Source: Mycobacterium noviomagense
GTDB lineage: Bacteria > Actinomycetota > Actinomycetes > Mycobacteriales > Mycobacteriaceae
Reading direction: 5' to 3'
Assembly: GCF_010731635.1 (NCBI RefSeq)
Contig: NZ_AP022583.1
Location: 4,154,001 to 4,218,000, forward strand
DNA length: 64,000 nucleotides
The position numbers and the translations under genes were made by a program. The notes below the pieces were generated by a model that was not told the DNA's origin, did no database searches, and saw only the letters and a program-made list of their open reading frames with translations. Shown piece after piece: positions 17,516-25,742 of the stretch; the first letter of the stretch is position 1, and each line of letters begins with the position of its first letter.

Positions 17516-18379
17516 ATGAAGACCGCACCCGTGATGCCCGCCGGGCCCACCGACGATGTCAGCCGCGCCGACGGCGCCACCAGGGCCGCCTTTGCCGAGG
17601 CCATCGGCCGCAGCGCCGAGCTGTGGCGCCGCATCGACAATCCCAGCGCGCCGGTGCCGGGACTGGCGTGGAACGTCGGCCAGACCGCAGCACATGTGGT
17701 CGGCGATCTGAGCGAATACACCGAGGCACTGAGTAGCCACGTCAACGGTCGCGACGTTTCCAGCGAGTTGCCTGATGAGCGACCCTGGCGGCTGCGCACC
17801 GCGGTCAACGCGCACCATCTGACGGTTGTGCCCGAACGAGATCCGCGCCGGCTCGCCGACATGCTGGAGCAGACCGCGGTTCGCTACCTCGCTGCCGCGG
17901 CAACGGTCGACGCGTCAGATCCTCCCGCGATCGCCACCGCCGACGGGTTGGTTCTCGAGCCGGCGCTCATGACGTGCCTGCTGCTCGGTGAGCAACTGGT
18001 CCACGGCCTCGACATCGCCCGAGCCGCCCATCAACCGTGGAGCATCCGCCGCGAGGACGCGTTGCTGGTGCTGCCCGCTGTGCTGGCGCTGGCACCGAAG
18101 TATCTGCGGCCGGACCGAAGCCGCGGCGTGCAGGTCAGCTTCGAGCTGCGCCTGCGGGGCGGGCCCCGCTACCGGATGACGGTCGACGACGGCACCGGCG
18201 TGGTCGGCCCGGCCGGTGAGCGCGCCGACTGTGTCATCACCGCCGATCCGGCAACGTTCTTGCTCGTCGGCTACGGGCGCGTCCCGCAGTGGGCGCAGAT
18301 CCTTCGGAGCAAGCTGCGTGCCAGCGGCCGTAAGCCCTGGCTGGCAGCGAAATTCGGCACACTGCTCGCCAGCCCGTAG
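17516..18379 (+). CDS. DinB-like / SCP2-type protein (maleylpyruvate isomerase N-terminal family)
   Basis: About 287 residues from ATG 17516, chosen because AAAGGA (17503-17508) lies seven bases before it; ATG 17495 has no such site. The N-terminal half is the four-helix DinB/MDMPI fold, with WNVGQTAAHVVGDLSEYTEAL and the later LLLGEQLVHGLDIARAA holding the conserved His. The C-terminal third resembles an SCP2 lipid-binding domain (RMTVDDGTG, then CVITADPATFLLVGYG). Family members are thiol-dependent isomerases or transferases (mycothiol) or are uncharacterised. It is very probably controlled by the divergent TetR gene. Confidence 0.78.
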   Translation: MKTAPVMPAGPTDDVSRADGATRAAFAEAIGRSAELWRRIDNPSAPVPGLAWNVGQTAAHVVGDLSEYTEALSSHVNGRDVSSELPDERPWRLRTAVNAHHLTVVPERDPRRLADMLEQTAVRYLAAAATVDASDPPAIATADGLVLEPALMTCLLLGEQLVHGLDIARAAHQPWSIRREDALLVLPAVLALAPKYLRPDRSRGVQVSFELRLRGGPRYRMTVDDGTGVVGPAGERADCVITADPATFLLVGYGRVPQWAQILRSKLRASGRKPWLAAKFGTLLASP

Positions 18380-18416
18380 ACCGGTCGGCCGCGGGCCCAC
18401 GACTACAGTGGTCCCA

Positions 18417-19730
18417 ATGGCATCGGTCGTGATCGTGGGCAGCGGATTCACCGGTTTCGAGTGCGCACGCCGACTCGCGCGTCGATTGCGGCGCAAAAGG
18501 GCATCAGACGTCGACGTCACAATCATTTCGCCGTGCGACTACATGCTCTACACGCCGCTGCTGCCCGACGTGGCCGGCGGAGTGGTCGACGCGCGGTTCG
18601 TGACCATCCCGCTGGCCGGCACACTCGACGGGGTGGGCAAGGTGCGCGGCCGCGTCGACAGCGTCGACCTCGACCGGCACACGCTCACGTTCACCGACCT
18701 CGAGCGGCGCTCGTCCGAAATGTCCTGGGACCGACTGGTGCTGACGCCGGGATCGGTCACCCGCTTGTTCGACATACCCGGATTAGCTACCCACGCAAGA
18801 GGGTTGAAGTCGATCGCGGAAGCGCTCTACTTGCGTGACCATGTGCTCGAGCAACTCGAGCTGTCGTGTGTGGATTCCGACGAGGAAAGCGCGCGGGCGC
18901 GGCGCACGATCGTCGTTGTGGGGGCGTCCTATTCGGGCACCGAACTCACCGCGCAGCTTCGCGCGTTGGCCGACGCCGCCGCCAAGCAGATGGAATTCGA
19001 TCCTGCCGCAGTCAAGTTCCTGCTTCTCGACTTGGCCCAGCAGGTGATGCCCGAGGTCGGCGAGAAGCTCGGTGCCCGAGCGATGCGGGTGCTGCGGCGC
19101 CGGGGAATCGACGTCCGGTTGGGCATGACCCTCAACGAGGTGCACGCCGATCACGTTGTGCTCAGCGATGGTTCGCGGGTGAACACCCGCACTGTCGCGT
19201 GGGTTACCGGCGTTGCGGCGGCACCGCTCATTCAGACGCTTGGACTGCCGACGGAAAAGGGTCGGTTGAAAGTGCAGACCGATCTACAAGTGCCCGGCTA
19301 TCCCGACGTGTTCGCCGCCGGTGACGCCGCAGCGGTGCCCGACGTGACTCAGCCCGGCAACATCACGCCGCCCACCGCCCAGCACGCCATTCGGCAGGGC
19401 AAGGTGCTAGCCGACAACGTCGCGGCGAGTCTGGGCTACGGGAAAAAGCGCGAATACAAACATCGCAACATGGGCTTGGTGGTGGACCTCGGGCCTCATC
19501 ATGCCGTGGCGAACCCCTTGGGGGTCCACTTGACCGGATTCCCGGCGAAGTTCGTCACCCGCGGCTATCACCTGTACGCCATTCCGCGGCTGGTCAATCG
19601 GTGGGCCGTGTCGCTGGCCTATCTCACCGACCTGTTCTTCCCGCGCACGCTGGTGTCGATGGGATTGTCGACGCAAAGCGACGCGGAATTCTCGACGAGC
19701 GAAGGCATTCCGCTGCCGGAAACCGACTAG
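18417..19730 (+). CDS. NDH-2-like FAD-dependent NAD(P)H oxidoreductase
   Basis: A protein of 437 residues. It begins ASVVIVGSGFTGFECARRLA, an FAD Rossmann motif. A second dinucleotide-binding motif, TIVVVGASYSGTELTAQL, is in the middle, and the flavin-closing motif PDVFAAGDAAAVPD comes later. The hydrophobic, amphipathic C-terminal part (HLYAIPRLVNRWAVSLAYL) matches the membrane-associating end of type II NADH dehydrogenases. A close relative with a different quinone or substrate is possible. It shares a strong bidirectional terminator with the convergent molybdoenzyme gene. Confidence 0.85.
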   Translation: MASVVIVGSGFTGFECARRLARRLRRKRASDVDVTIISPCDYMLYTPLLPDVAGGVVDARFVTIPLAGTLDGVGKVRGRVDSVDLDRHTLTFTDLERRSSEMSWDRLVLTPGSVTRLFDIPGLATHARGLKSIAEALYLRDHVLEQLELSCVDSDEESARARRTIVVVGASYSGTELTAQLRALADAAAKQMEFDPAAVKFLLLDLAQQVMPEVGEKLGARAMRVLRRRGIDVRLGMTLNEVHADHVVLSDGSRVNTRTVAWVTGVAAAPLIQTLGLPTEKGRLKVQTDLQVPGYPDVFAAGDAAAVPDVTQPGNITPPTAQHAIRQGKVLADNVAASLGYGKKREYKHRNMGLVVDLGPHHAVANPLGVHLTGFPAKFVTRGYHLYAIPRLVNRWAVSLAYLTDLFFPRTLVSMGLSTQSDAEFSTSEGIPLPETD

Positions 19731-19734
19731 CGCC

Positions 19735-19791
19735 GAGCAGACGCAAAAGCCCCCAATTTCGTTGCAAAATAGGGGCCTTTTGCGTCTGCTC
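19735..19791. terminator. Bidirectional stem-loop terminator
   Basis: A long inverted repeat between two convergent genes. The left arm GAGCAGACGCAAAAGCCCC pairs with a right arm ending CCTTTTGCGTCTGCTC, with a single bulged base and an 18-base AT-richer loop. The A-run and T-run in the two arms make it work in either direction. Confidence 0.88.
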
Positions 19792-19797
19792 GCGCTG

Positions 19798-21633
19798 TTA
19801 GAGCGTCTGGTGGCGGCCGAAGTACTTGTGGTCTTCGCTGTAGCCGCCGTAGCCGCTGCCGATGTCGCGGTAGTCGGCGACGAACTCGATGCCTTTGATC
19901 CACTTCACCAGCTTGAAACCATGCTGCAATTCGTTGCGGAGCCGCAGCGGCTTGCCGTGCATGTAGGGCAGCGGCTGGTCGTTCATGTTGTAGGCCAGCA
20001 TGGTCATGTGGTGGGTCATCTGGTCGATGGGATGCGCGTTGTAGTAGATCCCACCGGTCGCGCCGAGACCCATCGAGTAGAACACCACCCATTTGGCCTC
20101 GGGCAGCGGTTTGACGATGTCGAGGAGCGTCTTCATTTGCACGCCACCCCATTTGGCGACGCCCGACCAGGCCTGGATGCAGAAGTGCTGGCTGATCTGC
20201 TCGTGGTAGGGCAGTGCCTTCAGGTCGTCGAGCGAGAACTCCATCGGGTTCTCGACGAGGCCGTAAACCCGCAGGCGCCAATCGCGGAAGTCGTTCTGCT
20301 CCAACTCTTTGTACTCGACCGTCTCCGGCAGGCGCCCGTTACGCCAGTGATGCGGTGAGATGTCTTCTTCGGTGAACGCACCCGGCTTGGGGTCCAACTT
20401 CTCCAGCATGCGCTGGAAAGGCCCGACCAGCGCGTAGCCGACCCGCTGCACCACCCGCGGGTGACGAATGGTGAACGGAGTGGCCCAAACCCACGCCACC
20501 GCCGTCACCACCATTGCCGCAGCGAAAAACCAAAAACCGAGCCAGCTGTCGTCGTCGCGGGCGGCGAACATGTGGTTGAGGTTGCGCAGCGCCTCGGTGG
20601 TGAACACCAGCGTGACGTGCACCAGGATGAAGAACAAGAAGTACACCAGCACCACGAAGTGCAATGAGCGTGCGTGCTGAATGCTCAGCCGCTTGGACAG
20701 CCAGTGCACACGCTGCGATAACGCAGGTGACATCCCCAGCCCGGTGATCAGCGCAGCCGGCGCGGCGATGAAGACCGTGGTGAAGTACGCCAGCACCTGC
20801 AATCCGTTGTAGGCAACCCATCCGTTGTCGGTCGGCCAATGCAGCGACAGGTATTGAATCGCCACCGACGCAGAGTTGGGGAAGACATCCCAGCTGGTCG
20901 GCACGATGTGCCGCCACTGCCCGGTCGCGAACAGCAGAACGTAGAACACCGCGCCGTTGACCAACCACAAGACGTCGACGCCCAGGTGCCACCACCGAGC
21001 CAGGCCGATGGAGTGCCGGAATCCGGGAAGGCCGAAATGCCTTGGCAACGCAACGGTGTCGGCATTAGCCGTCCAGTACTCGTCGTCCGGAACGGGTGGA
21101 CCGACCCGCAGCCATTCGTCCTTACCGGGTGTGGCGTTGCGGCTGAAGTAGAGCCGCGGATGGTCGCACAGGATCTGAATCCCGGTCCTGATGATGAACA
21201 TCATCATGAACAGATTGAAGAAATGGGTCCAGCCGATCCACGCCGGAATGCCCGGCTTGACGCCCTTGGCGTCGGTGCCGGGGTAACGGTGGATGAATGC
21301 CTGCACCGCCGGCATGTGGTACAGGCCCTTACCGATTGCCACCGCGGCGACCAGCAGGGCGAAGCCGATCGGAATCAGCCACAGGAGGTTGAACCACTTG
21401 TCCCGGCCCACCCGCAGTTTGGGCGCGGTGGCCCGCCTGGTCAGGTCGAATCCGCCGCCGTAGGTCTCCACATCGATGGTGTCCTCGGCGGTATGCACCT
21501 CGCTGCGATAGTTCGGATCGAACGTCAGCGGCGTGCCGACCTGCAGTGACGTGGCGTTGCCGTTATGCGCTGCCGTAGCAGTAGCAGCCGAATCACCATG
21601 CCCTTGAGCACCATTAACGTCCGTCGTCGTCAC
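19798..21633 (-). CDS. Membrane molybdopterin oxidoreductase (cytochrome b561-like plus sulfite-oxidase domain)
   Basis: A protein of 611 residues. The N-terminal part holds about six hydrophobic helices with His-containing segments (GWTHFFNLFMMMF, ARWWHLGVDVLWLV, ARSLHFVVLVYFLFF) typical of a di-heme b561-like anchor. The C-terminal 200 residues are the sulfite-oxidase molybdopterin domain, with the expected Mo-ligand Cys in QHFCIQAWSGVAKWGG (near residue 483) and ATGGIYY. The predicted role is an electron-transferring oxidoreductase that passes electrons through the membrane heme domain. The physiological substrate is unknown. No partner gene adjoins it. Confidence 0.85.
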   Translation of the reverse strand: MTTTDVNGAQGHGDSAATATAAHNGNATSLQVGTPLTFDPNYRSEVHTAEDTIDVETYGGGFDLTRRATAPKLRVGRDKWFNLLWLIPIGFALLVAAVAIGKGLYHMPAVQAFIHRYPGTDAKGVKPGIPAWIGWTHFFNLFMMMFIIRTGIQILCDHPRLYFSRNATPGKDEWLRVGPPVPDDEYWTANADTVALPRHFGLPGFRHSIGLARWWHLGVDVLWLVNGAVFYVLLFATGQWRHIVPTSWDVFPNSASVAIQYLSLHWPTDNGWVAYNGLQVLAYFTTVFIAAPAALITGLGMSPALSQRVHWLSKRLSIQHARSLHFVVLVYFLFFILVHVTLVFTTEALRNLNHMFAARDDDSWLGFWFFAAAMVVTAVAWVWATPFTIRHPRVVQRVGYALVGPFQRMLEKLDPKPGAFTEEDISPHHWRNGRLPETVEYKELEQNDFRDWRLRVYGLVENPMEFSLDDLKALPYHEQISQHFCIQAWSGVAKWGGVQMKTLLDIVKPLPEAKWVVFYSMGLGATGGIYYNAHPIDQMTHHMTMLAYNMNDQPLPYMHGKPLRLRNELQHGFKLVKWIKGIEFVADYRDIGSGYGGYSEDHKYFGRHQTL

Positions 21634-21837
21634 GCGGCTGAAGATACACGAAGAGATCTGTGAGCCATGGTTAACCCCGTGGAAACAATTGCTGGGAGTT
21701 AGCTTTGAATCCTGAACTCGCTAAACATCGACTCTGAGCCCCTCGCTCCTTTGTGTGCGCGATATCAGCGGTTCGGCTGTCGTTCACTCCTGCGTCACGC
21801 AATAGCCATAGAGGTGCCGGCCCACGTGGGGTGTGGC

Positions 21838-22296
21838 TCAATGGCGGACCCGTCGCACTGGCCTGGTCTCGATGGCGTTGAGCGTCAACACGCGGCGAGA
21901 GATCCGCCACCCGCCATCGGTGCGCTGATATTCGTCGTCGTAGCGCACATGCCACACCACGTCGACGAGCTCGTCCCCGCGTCGGTCCCAATGGTGGGCG
22001 ATGCAGGTGATGCGCCCGCGGGCGGCGTCCGGCCCGGGACCGGCGTCGTAAACCTCGCCGACGATCGCATGCTCGGTGCGCAGGGTCGTGGCAACCGCGC
22101 CGATCGCCGTGCCGATGGCCTCCTGCCCGGTGTGACGCACGACCGGCTCGAGGCGAGCCGGCGGGTCTGGCACAGTCAGCTCGGCGCCCTGCGTGAAAAG
22201 CAGTACCACCTCGTCGAATCGGCGATCGTCGATCCCGCTGGCGTAGCGGTGCACGAGATCCGAGAGTGCCGCTCGATCGGCTGCGGAGACCGTCAC
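21838..22296 (-). CDS. SnoaL-like (NTF2-fold) protein
   Basis: A 152-residue single domain. ALSDLVHRYASGIDDRRFDEV at the N-terminus, the middle strand ARGRITCIAHHWDRRGD and YQRTDGGWRISRRVL at the end are the standard SnoaL-like pattern, used by small hydratases, isomerases and ligand-binding proteins. The start overlaps the end of the LLM-class oxidoreductase gene by 4 bp (ATGA), so the two are translationally coupled and probably act on the same compound. Confidence 0.82.
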   Translation of the reverse strand: MTVSAADRAALSDLVHRYASGIDDRRFDEVVLLFTQGAELTVPDPPARLEPVVRHTGQEAIGTAIGAVATTLRTEHAIVGEVYDAGPGPDAARGRITCIAHHWDRRGDELVDVVWHVRYDDEYQRTDGGWRISRRVLTLNAIETRPVRRVRH

Positions 22297-23174
22297 GTCG
22301 TCAGCGCTAACCGCTGCGCGCAGGCCGACAGAACATCCTTCGCCTCTTCGAGATCGGTGATCGCGGGCATACCCAGCACAATGCGGTCGGCGCCCAGATC
22401 AGCGAGCCTGCCCGCGCGTTCGGCGTCGATCTTGGTGACCAGATGGCCAAGAGAAATCTCCAAACCGGCCGGGTCGCGACCGGCTGCGACCGCTTCGTCA
22501 CGCATCACCGTCAGCAGCGACGCCAACTGCGCGCCGCCGACACCGAGGGGCTGAAAACCGTCGCCGAAGCGGCCCGCCCGTCGCGCCGCCGCCCGGCTAT
22601 GCCCGCCGATGTGCACCGGAAGACGCGGCCCTGCAAGAGGTTTCGGGTAACACATGACGTCATCGAAGTCGAAGAACTCACCGTGATGACTGACGCCTTG
22701 CGGGTGATCGGCCCACAGTGCCCGCAGCACCGCCAACTGCTCGTCGGCCCGCCGGCCGCGGCTGGCGAATGCGACCCCACACGCTTCAACCTCTTCGCGC
22801 AACCAGCCCACGCCGACGCACAGCCGAAGCCGACCACCCGAGAGCGCATCCACCGTCGCCGCGCGTTTGGCGAGCACGACGGGGTGGTGGTTGGGCAACA
22901 CCAGAACTCCGGTAGCCAACCCCAGCCGTGTGGTCTGGCCGGCCAAAAAAGCAAGCAGCTCAAGGGGATCCGGTACGGGGCAATCGGCTGTCAAGTCGAC
23001 GCGCCCAGAACTGTCGTAGGGGTAGACGCTGTCGTAGCGGGCCGCGAGCACGGTGTGCTCGGCAACCACGATCGATTCGAAACCGCAGGCTTCCAGGTGC
23101 GCCGCGAAGCTCACCATCCAGCCGGGGTCCGCGGTGACCCCGGCGGCGACCGGGGCGACCACGGCGACTTTCAT
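22293..23174 (-). CDS. LLM-class F420-dependent oxidoreductase
   Basis: A protein of 293 residues with the luciferase-like TIM barrel. Motifs are GFESIVVAEHT near the start, TRLGLATGVLVLPNHHPVVLAKRAATVDALSGGRL (quoted here only as a region, about residues 82-115), VGVGWLREE and PVHIGGHS. These are typical of mycobacterial F420-dependent enzymes. It is co-transcribed with the overlapping SnoaL-like gene and begins 11 bp after the malQ stop. Substrate unknown. Confidence 0.85.
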   Translation of the reverse strand: MKVAVVAPVAAGVTADPGWMVSFAAHLEACGFESIVVAEHTVLAARYDSVYPYDSSGRVDLTADCPVPDPLELLAFLAGQTTRLGLATGVLVLPNHHPVVLAKRAATVDALSGGRLRLCVGVGWLREEVEACGVAFASRGRRADEQLAVLRALWADHPQGVSHHGEFFDFDDVMCYPKPLAGPRLPVHIGGHSRAAARRAGRFGDGFQPLGVGGAQLASLLTVMRDEAVAAGRDPAGLEISLGHLVTKIDAERAGRLADLGADRIVLGMPAITDLEEAKDVLSACAQRLALTT

Positions 23175-23185
23175 GGGAACCGAAG

Positions 23186-25339
23186 CTAACAGGTGGGTTC
23201 CGGCGCGGTTTGAGCGCGCATTGCCTCGGCCAGCGCCGCCGCGCGACGGTCGGTGAACACGTCTTCAAGCAGCATCGGCCGACCGTCCGGCCCGGCCAGC
23301 GGTACCCGCCAATTGGGATATTCATCGGTGGTGCCGGGCTGGTTCTGGGTGCGCCGGTCGCCGACCGCGTCCGTCAGCGACAGGCCGAGCAGCCGCGACG
23401 GGGTACGGCCCAGATACCGGTGCAAGGCAAGCACGACCTGTTCTTGGTCCTGTTCGGGATCGGTGTGGTTATCCAGGAGCCCGACCCGGCGCAACTCCGC
23501 CAGCCACGCGTCCAACTCGCGCCGATTGGCCTCCAGTTCCTCCTCAACGGGCCGGGTCAGCAGGTCGAGCGCATTGCGCAGTCGCACATGCTCTCCGGTC
23601 AGATAGCCGGCTGTCGGGGGCAGATCGTGGGTGGTGACCGACGACAGGCAGTACTCCCGCCATCGCTCAGCGGGCAGTGGGGCGCCGTCGCCCTCTCGGT
23701 CGAGCTCGAACCACAGAATCGAGGTGCCGAGCACGCCGCGAGCCCGCAGATAGTCGCGCACCCACCGCTCGACGGTGCCCAGGTCCTCGCCTACCACCAG
23801 CGCACCGGCCCGGTGCGCCTCCAGAGCAACGATGCCGACCATTGCCTCGTGGTCGTAGCGCACATAAGTGCCCTCAGTGGGGGGTGCGCCGCGAGGGATC
23901 CACCACAGCCGAAACAGCCCGATGATGTGGTCGATGCGCACGCCGCCGGCATGCCGCAGCACCGTCCGGATCAGCGCGCGGAACGGCTCGTACTCGTGCT
24001 CTTCGAGGCGGTCCGGCCGCCACGGCGGCTGTGACCAGTCCTGGCCGAGTTGGTTGAACTCGTCCGGGGGTGCGCCCGCCGTCACACCGAGCGCCAGCAC
24101 GTCTTGCAGCGCCCAGGCGTCGGCGCCGTCCGGGTGCACGCCGACAGCAAGGTCGTGCATTATGCCCAGGCCCATCCCGGCCCGAACCGCCTGGGACTGC
24201 GCAGCGGCGAGCTGCTCGTCGAGTTGCCATTGCAGCCACCGGTGATAGTCCGCGGCGCGGCGATGCTTCGCGACGAAATCGGCGACTCCCGGTGCGGCGG
24301 GGTGCTGTAGCGATCGCGGCCATTGATGCCAGTCGCCGCCGTAGCGCTCGGAAAGCGCACACCAGGTGGCGAAGTCGTCCAGCGCGCTGCCCTCGCGGGC
24401 GCAGAACGCCTCATATGCCAGCTCGCGTCCCGCTGACCGTGGTACCCGGTACACCTGCTTGAGTGCCCGGCGCTTGGCCGCCCAGGCGGTGTCGCGGTCG
24501 ATCAGCTCGGATTTGTCGGCCCGCTGCTGGACCTCCGCGCGCTTGCGCCATACCCGGCCACGCTTGCGCAGGTAGGCGAATTCCGGGATTGCCTCGACGC
24601 GAAGGTAGAGCGGGTTGACGAAGCGTCGCGACGCCGGCAGATACGGCGAAGGTTCCATGGGCTTCGTCGGCGTGGCCGCATGCAGCGGGTTGACGAGCAC
24701 ATACCCGGCCCCATGCTTCGACGCCGACCAGACGGCGAGGTCGGTCAGGTCGCTGAGATCCCCTACGCCCCAGGATTGCCGGGACCGCACGCTATAGAGC
24801 TGGGTGGCTAGGCCCCAGGTGCGGCGGGCGCCGAGCCGCTCGGGGATCCCGAGCCAGTCCGGCGTCACGATCAGCGCGGCGTCAGCCTCGAGCCCGCCGG
24901 AACGCAGATGCAGCCGGTGGTAGCCCAGCGGCAGATCGGTGGGCAGCACAAAGCTGGCTTCGCCGATCGAGCGGCCGTCGATGTCGAACGGTGCGGTGAA
25001 GTTGTCGACCTGGCGCAGGCCGCGGCGCACGGTGCCGTCCTCCAGTTGCACCCACACCTCGGCAGGGTCGCCGTGGGTGACATGCGCCCAAAACCGGGTC
25101 TCGGCGCCGGCGCGCACGACGATCGTGGCCGGCAGCGGACGTGACCAATAGGAACGCTCATAAACATCCAGCGCCGCGCTGCGTTCCTGCTCGGTGGCGG
25201 CCGCAACGCCGAAAGCGGCGAGCACAGCCACCAAGGTGCTCTCCGGAATGGCGAGGTTGCGACCGGCCCAATCCTCGTACTCGGTGGCGATCCCAAACTT
25301 TTCGGCGAGGTCGGCCAACGAGGGCGCGGGCTCAGTCAT
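23186..25339 (-). CDS. malQ: 4-alpha-glucanotransferase (amylomaltase)
   Basis: A protein of 717 residues, the usual length for mycobacterial MalQ (Rv1781c). GH77 residues are visible: nucleophile region GVRIDHIIGLFRLWWIP (near residue 467), acid/base region VVGEDLGTVERW (near 515) and TTHDLPPTAGY (near 568). It moves maltooligosaccharide units between alpha-1,4-glucans in glycogen and maltodextrin metabolism in the cytosol. The gene is divergent from eccB5, exactly as in M. tuberculosis, so this edge of the ESX-5 locus keeps the ancestral order. Confidence 0.95.
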   Translation of the reverse strand: MTEPAPSLADLAEKFGIATEYEDWAGRNLAIPESTLVAVLAAFGVAAATEQERSAALDVYERSYWSRPLPATIVVRAGAETRFWAHVTHGDPAEVWVQLEDGTVRRGLRQVDNFTAPFDIDGRSIGEASFVLPTDLPLGYHRLHLRSGGLEADAALIVTPDWLGIPERLGARRTWGLATQLYSVRSRQSWGVGDLSDLTDLAVWSASKHGAGYVLVNPLHAATPTKPMEPSPYLPASRRFVNPLYLRVEAIPEFAYLRKRGRVWRKRAEVQQRADKSELIDRDTAWAAKRRALKQVYRVPRSAGRELAYEAFCAREGSALDDFATWCALSERYGGDWHQWPRSLQHPAAPGVADFVAKHRRAADYHRWLQWQLDEQLAAAQSQAVRAGMGLGIMHDLAVGVHPDGADAWALQDVLALGVTAGAPPDEFNQLGQDWSQPPWRPDRLEEHEYEPFRALIRTVLRHAGGVRIDHIIGLFRLWWIPRGAPPTEGTYVRYDHEAMVGIVALEAHRAGALVVGEDLGTVERWVRDYLRARGVLGTSILWFELDREGDGAPLPAERWREYCLSSVTTHDLPPTAGYLTGEHVRLRNALDLLTRPVEEELEANRRELDAWLAELRRVGLLDNHTDPEQDQEQVVLALHRYLGRTPSRLLGLSLTDAVGDRRTQNQPGTTDEYPNWRVPLAGPDGRPMLLEDVFTDRRAAALAEAMRAQTAPEPTC

Positions 25340-25417
25340 GCAGCCATCTTGCTTGGCGACCGGCGGCCGCGCCGCCGCGGCCCGGACGTGCCGGCGCTAG
25401 CGCGTTTGCCTGGCGGA

Positions 25418-25434
25418 CACGTGACGGTCACGTG
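25418..25434. promoter_or_regulatory. Palindrome in the malQ-eccB5 divergent region
   Basis: The 392-bp region between malQ and eccB5 contains CACGTGAC-G-GTCACGTG, with 8-bp arms and a single central base, followed at once by another GTGA..GTCAC pair (25431-25440). It lies about 80 bp before malQ and 300 bp before eccB5. This is a good candidate operator for the divergent promoters. The protein that binds it is not known. Apart from this and one small ORF, I see nothing else in the region. Confidence 0.45.
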
Positions 25435-25550
25435 AGCGTCACCGAACAACAGGGCTGGCGTGGTGTGTTAGCCGCTACTCTGTTCGCCGAGCCGACTTTG
25501 CTGTCCGCGGCTACGATGCCAGTGAAGACTCAACCATTTCAGCGGGGGAC

Positions 25551-25742
25551 ATGACGACTGACAGCACGGTGGTGCGCGCCGCTTGCAGCTCGGGGCGCGA
25601 CGCTGTCGACCCGTCCCGCGGCGGACAACTCGTCGCGTGGCGAGGTCGGTGGTGGTGCCTTACGGTTATCGATGTAAATCACGCCGCGGCCGCTGCCGTG
25701 GCATTCCGTCGGATGGGGATTGCGACCCAAAGTGCCATCTAA
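25551..25742 (+). CDS. Possible small leader ORF before eccB5
   Basis: A 63-residue frame beginning ATG at 25551, preceded by GCGGGGGAC as a possible ribosome site, and overlapping the eccB5 start by 11 bp. The translation (with WRGRWWCLTVIDV) resembles no family I know. It could be a translated leader of the ESX-5 operon or chance. Codon choice does not decide. Confidence 0.22.
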   Translation: MTTDSTVVRAACSSGRDAVDPSRGGQLVAWRGRWWCLTVIDVNHAAAAAVAFRRMGIATQSAI

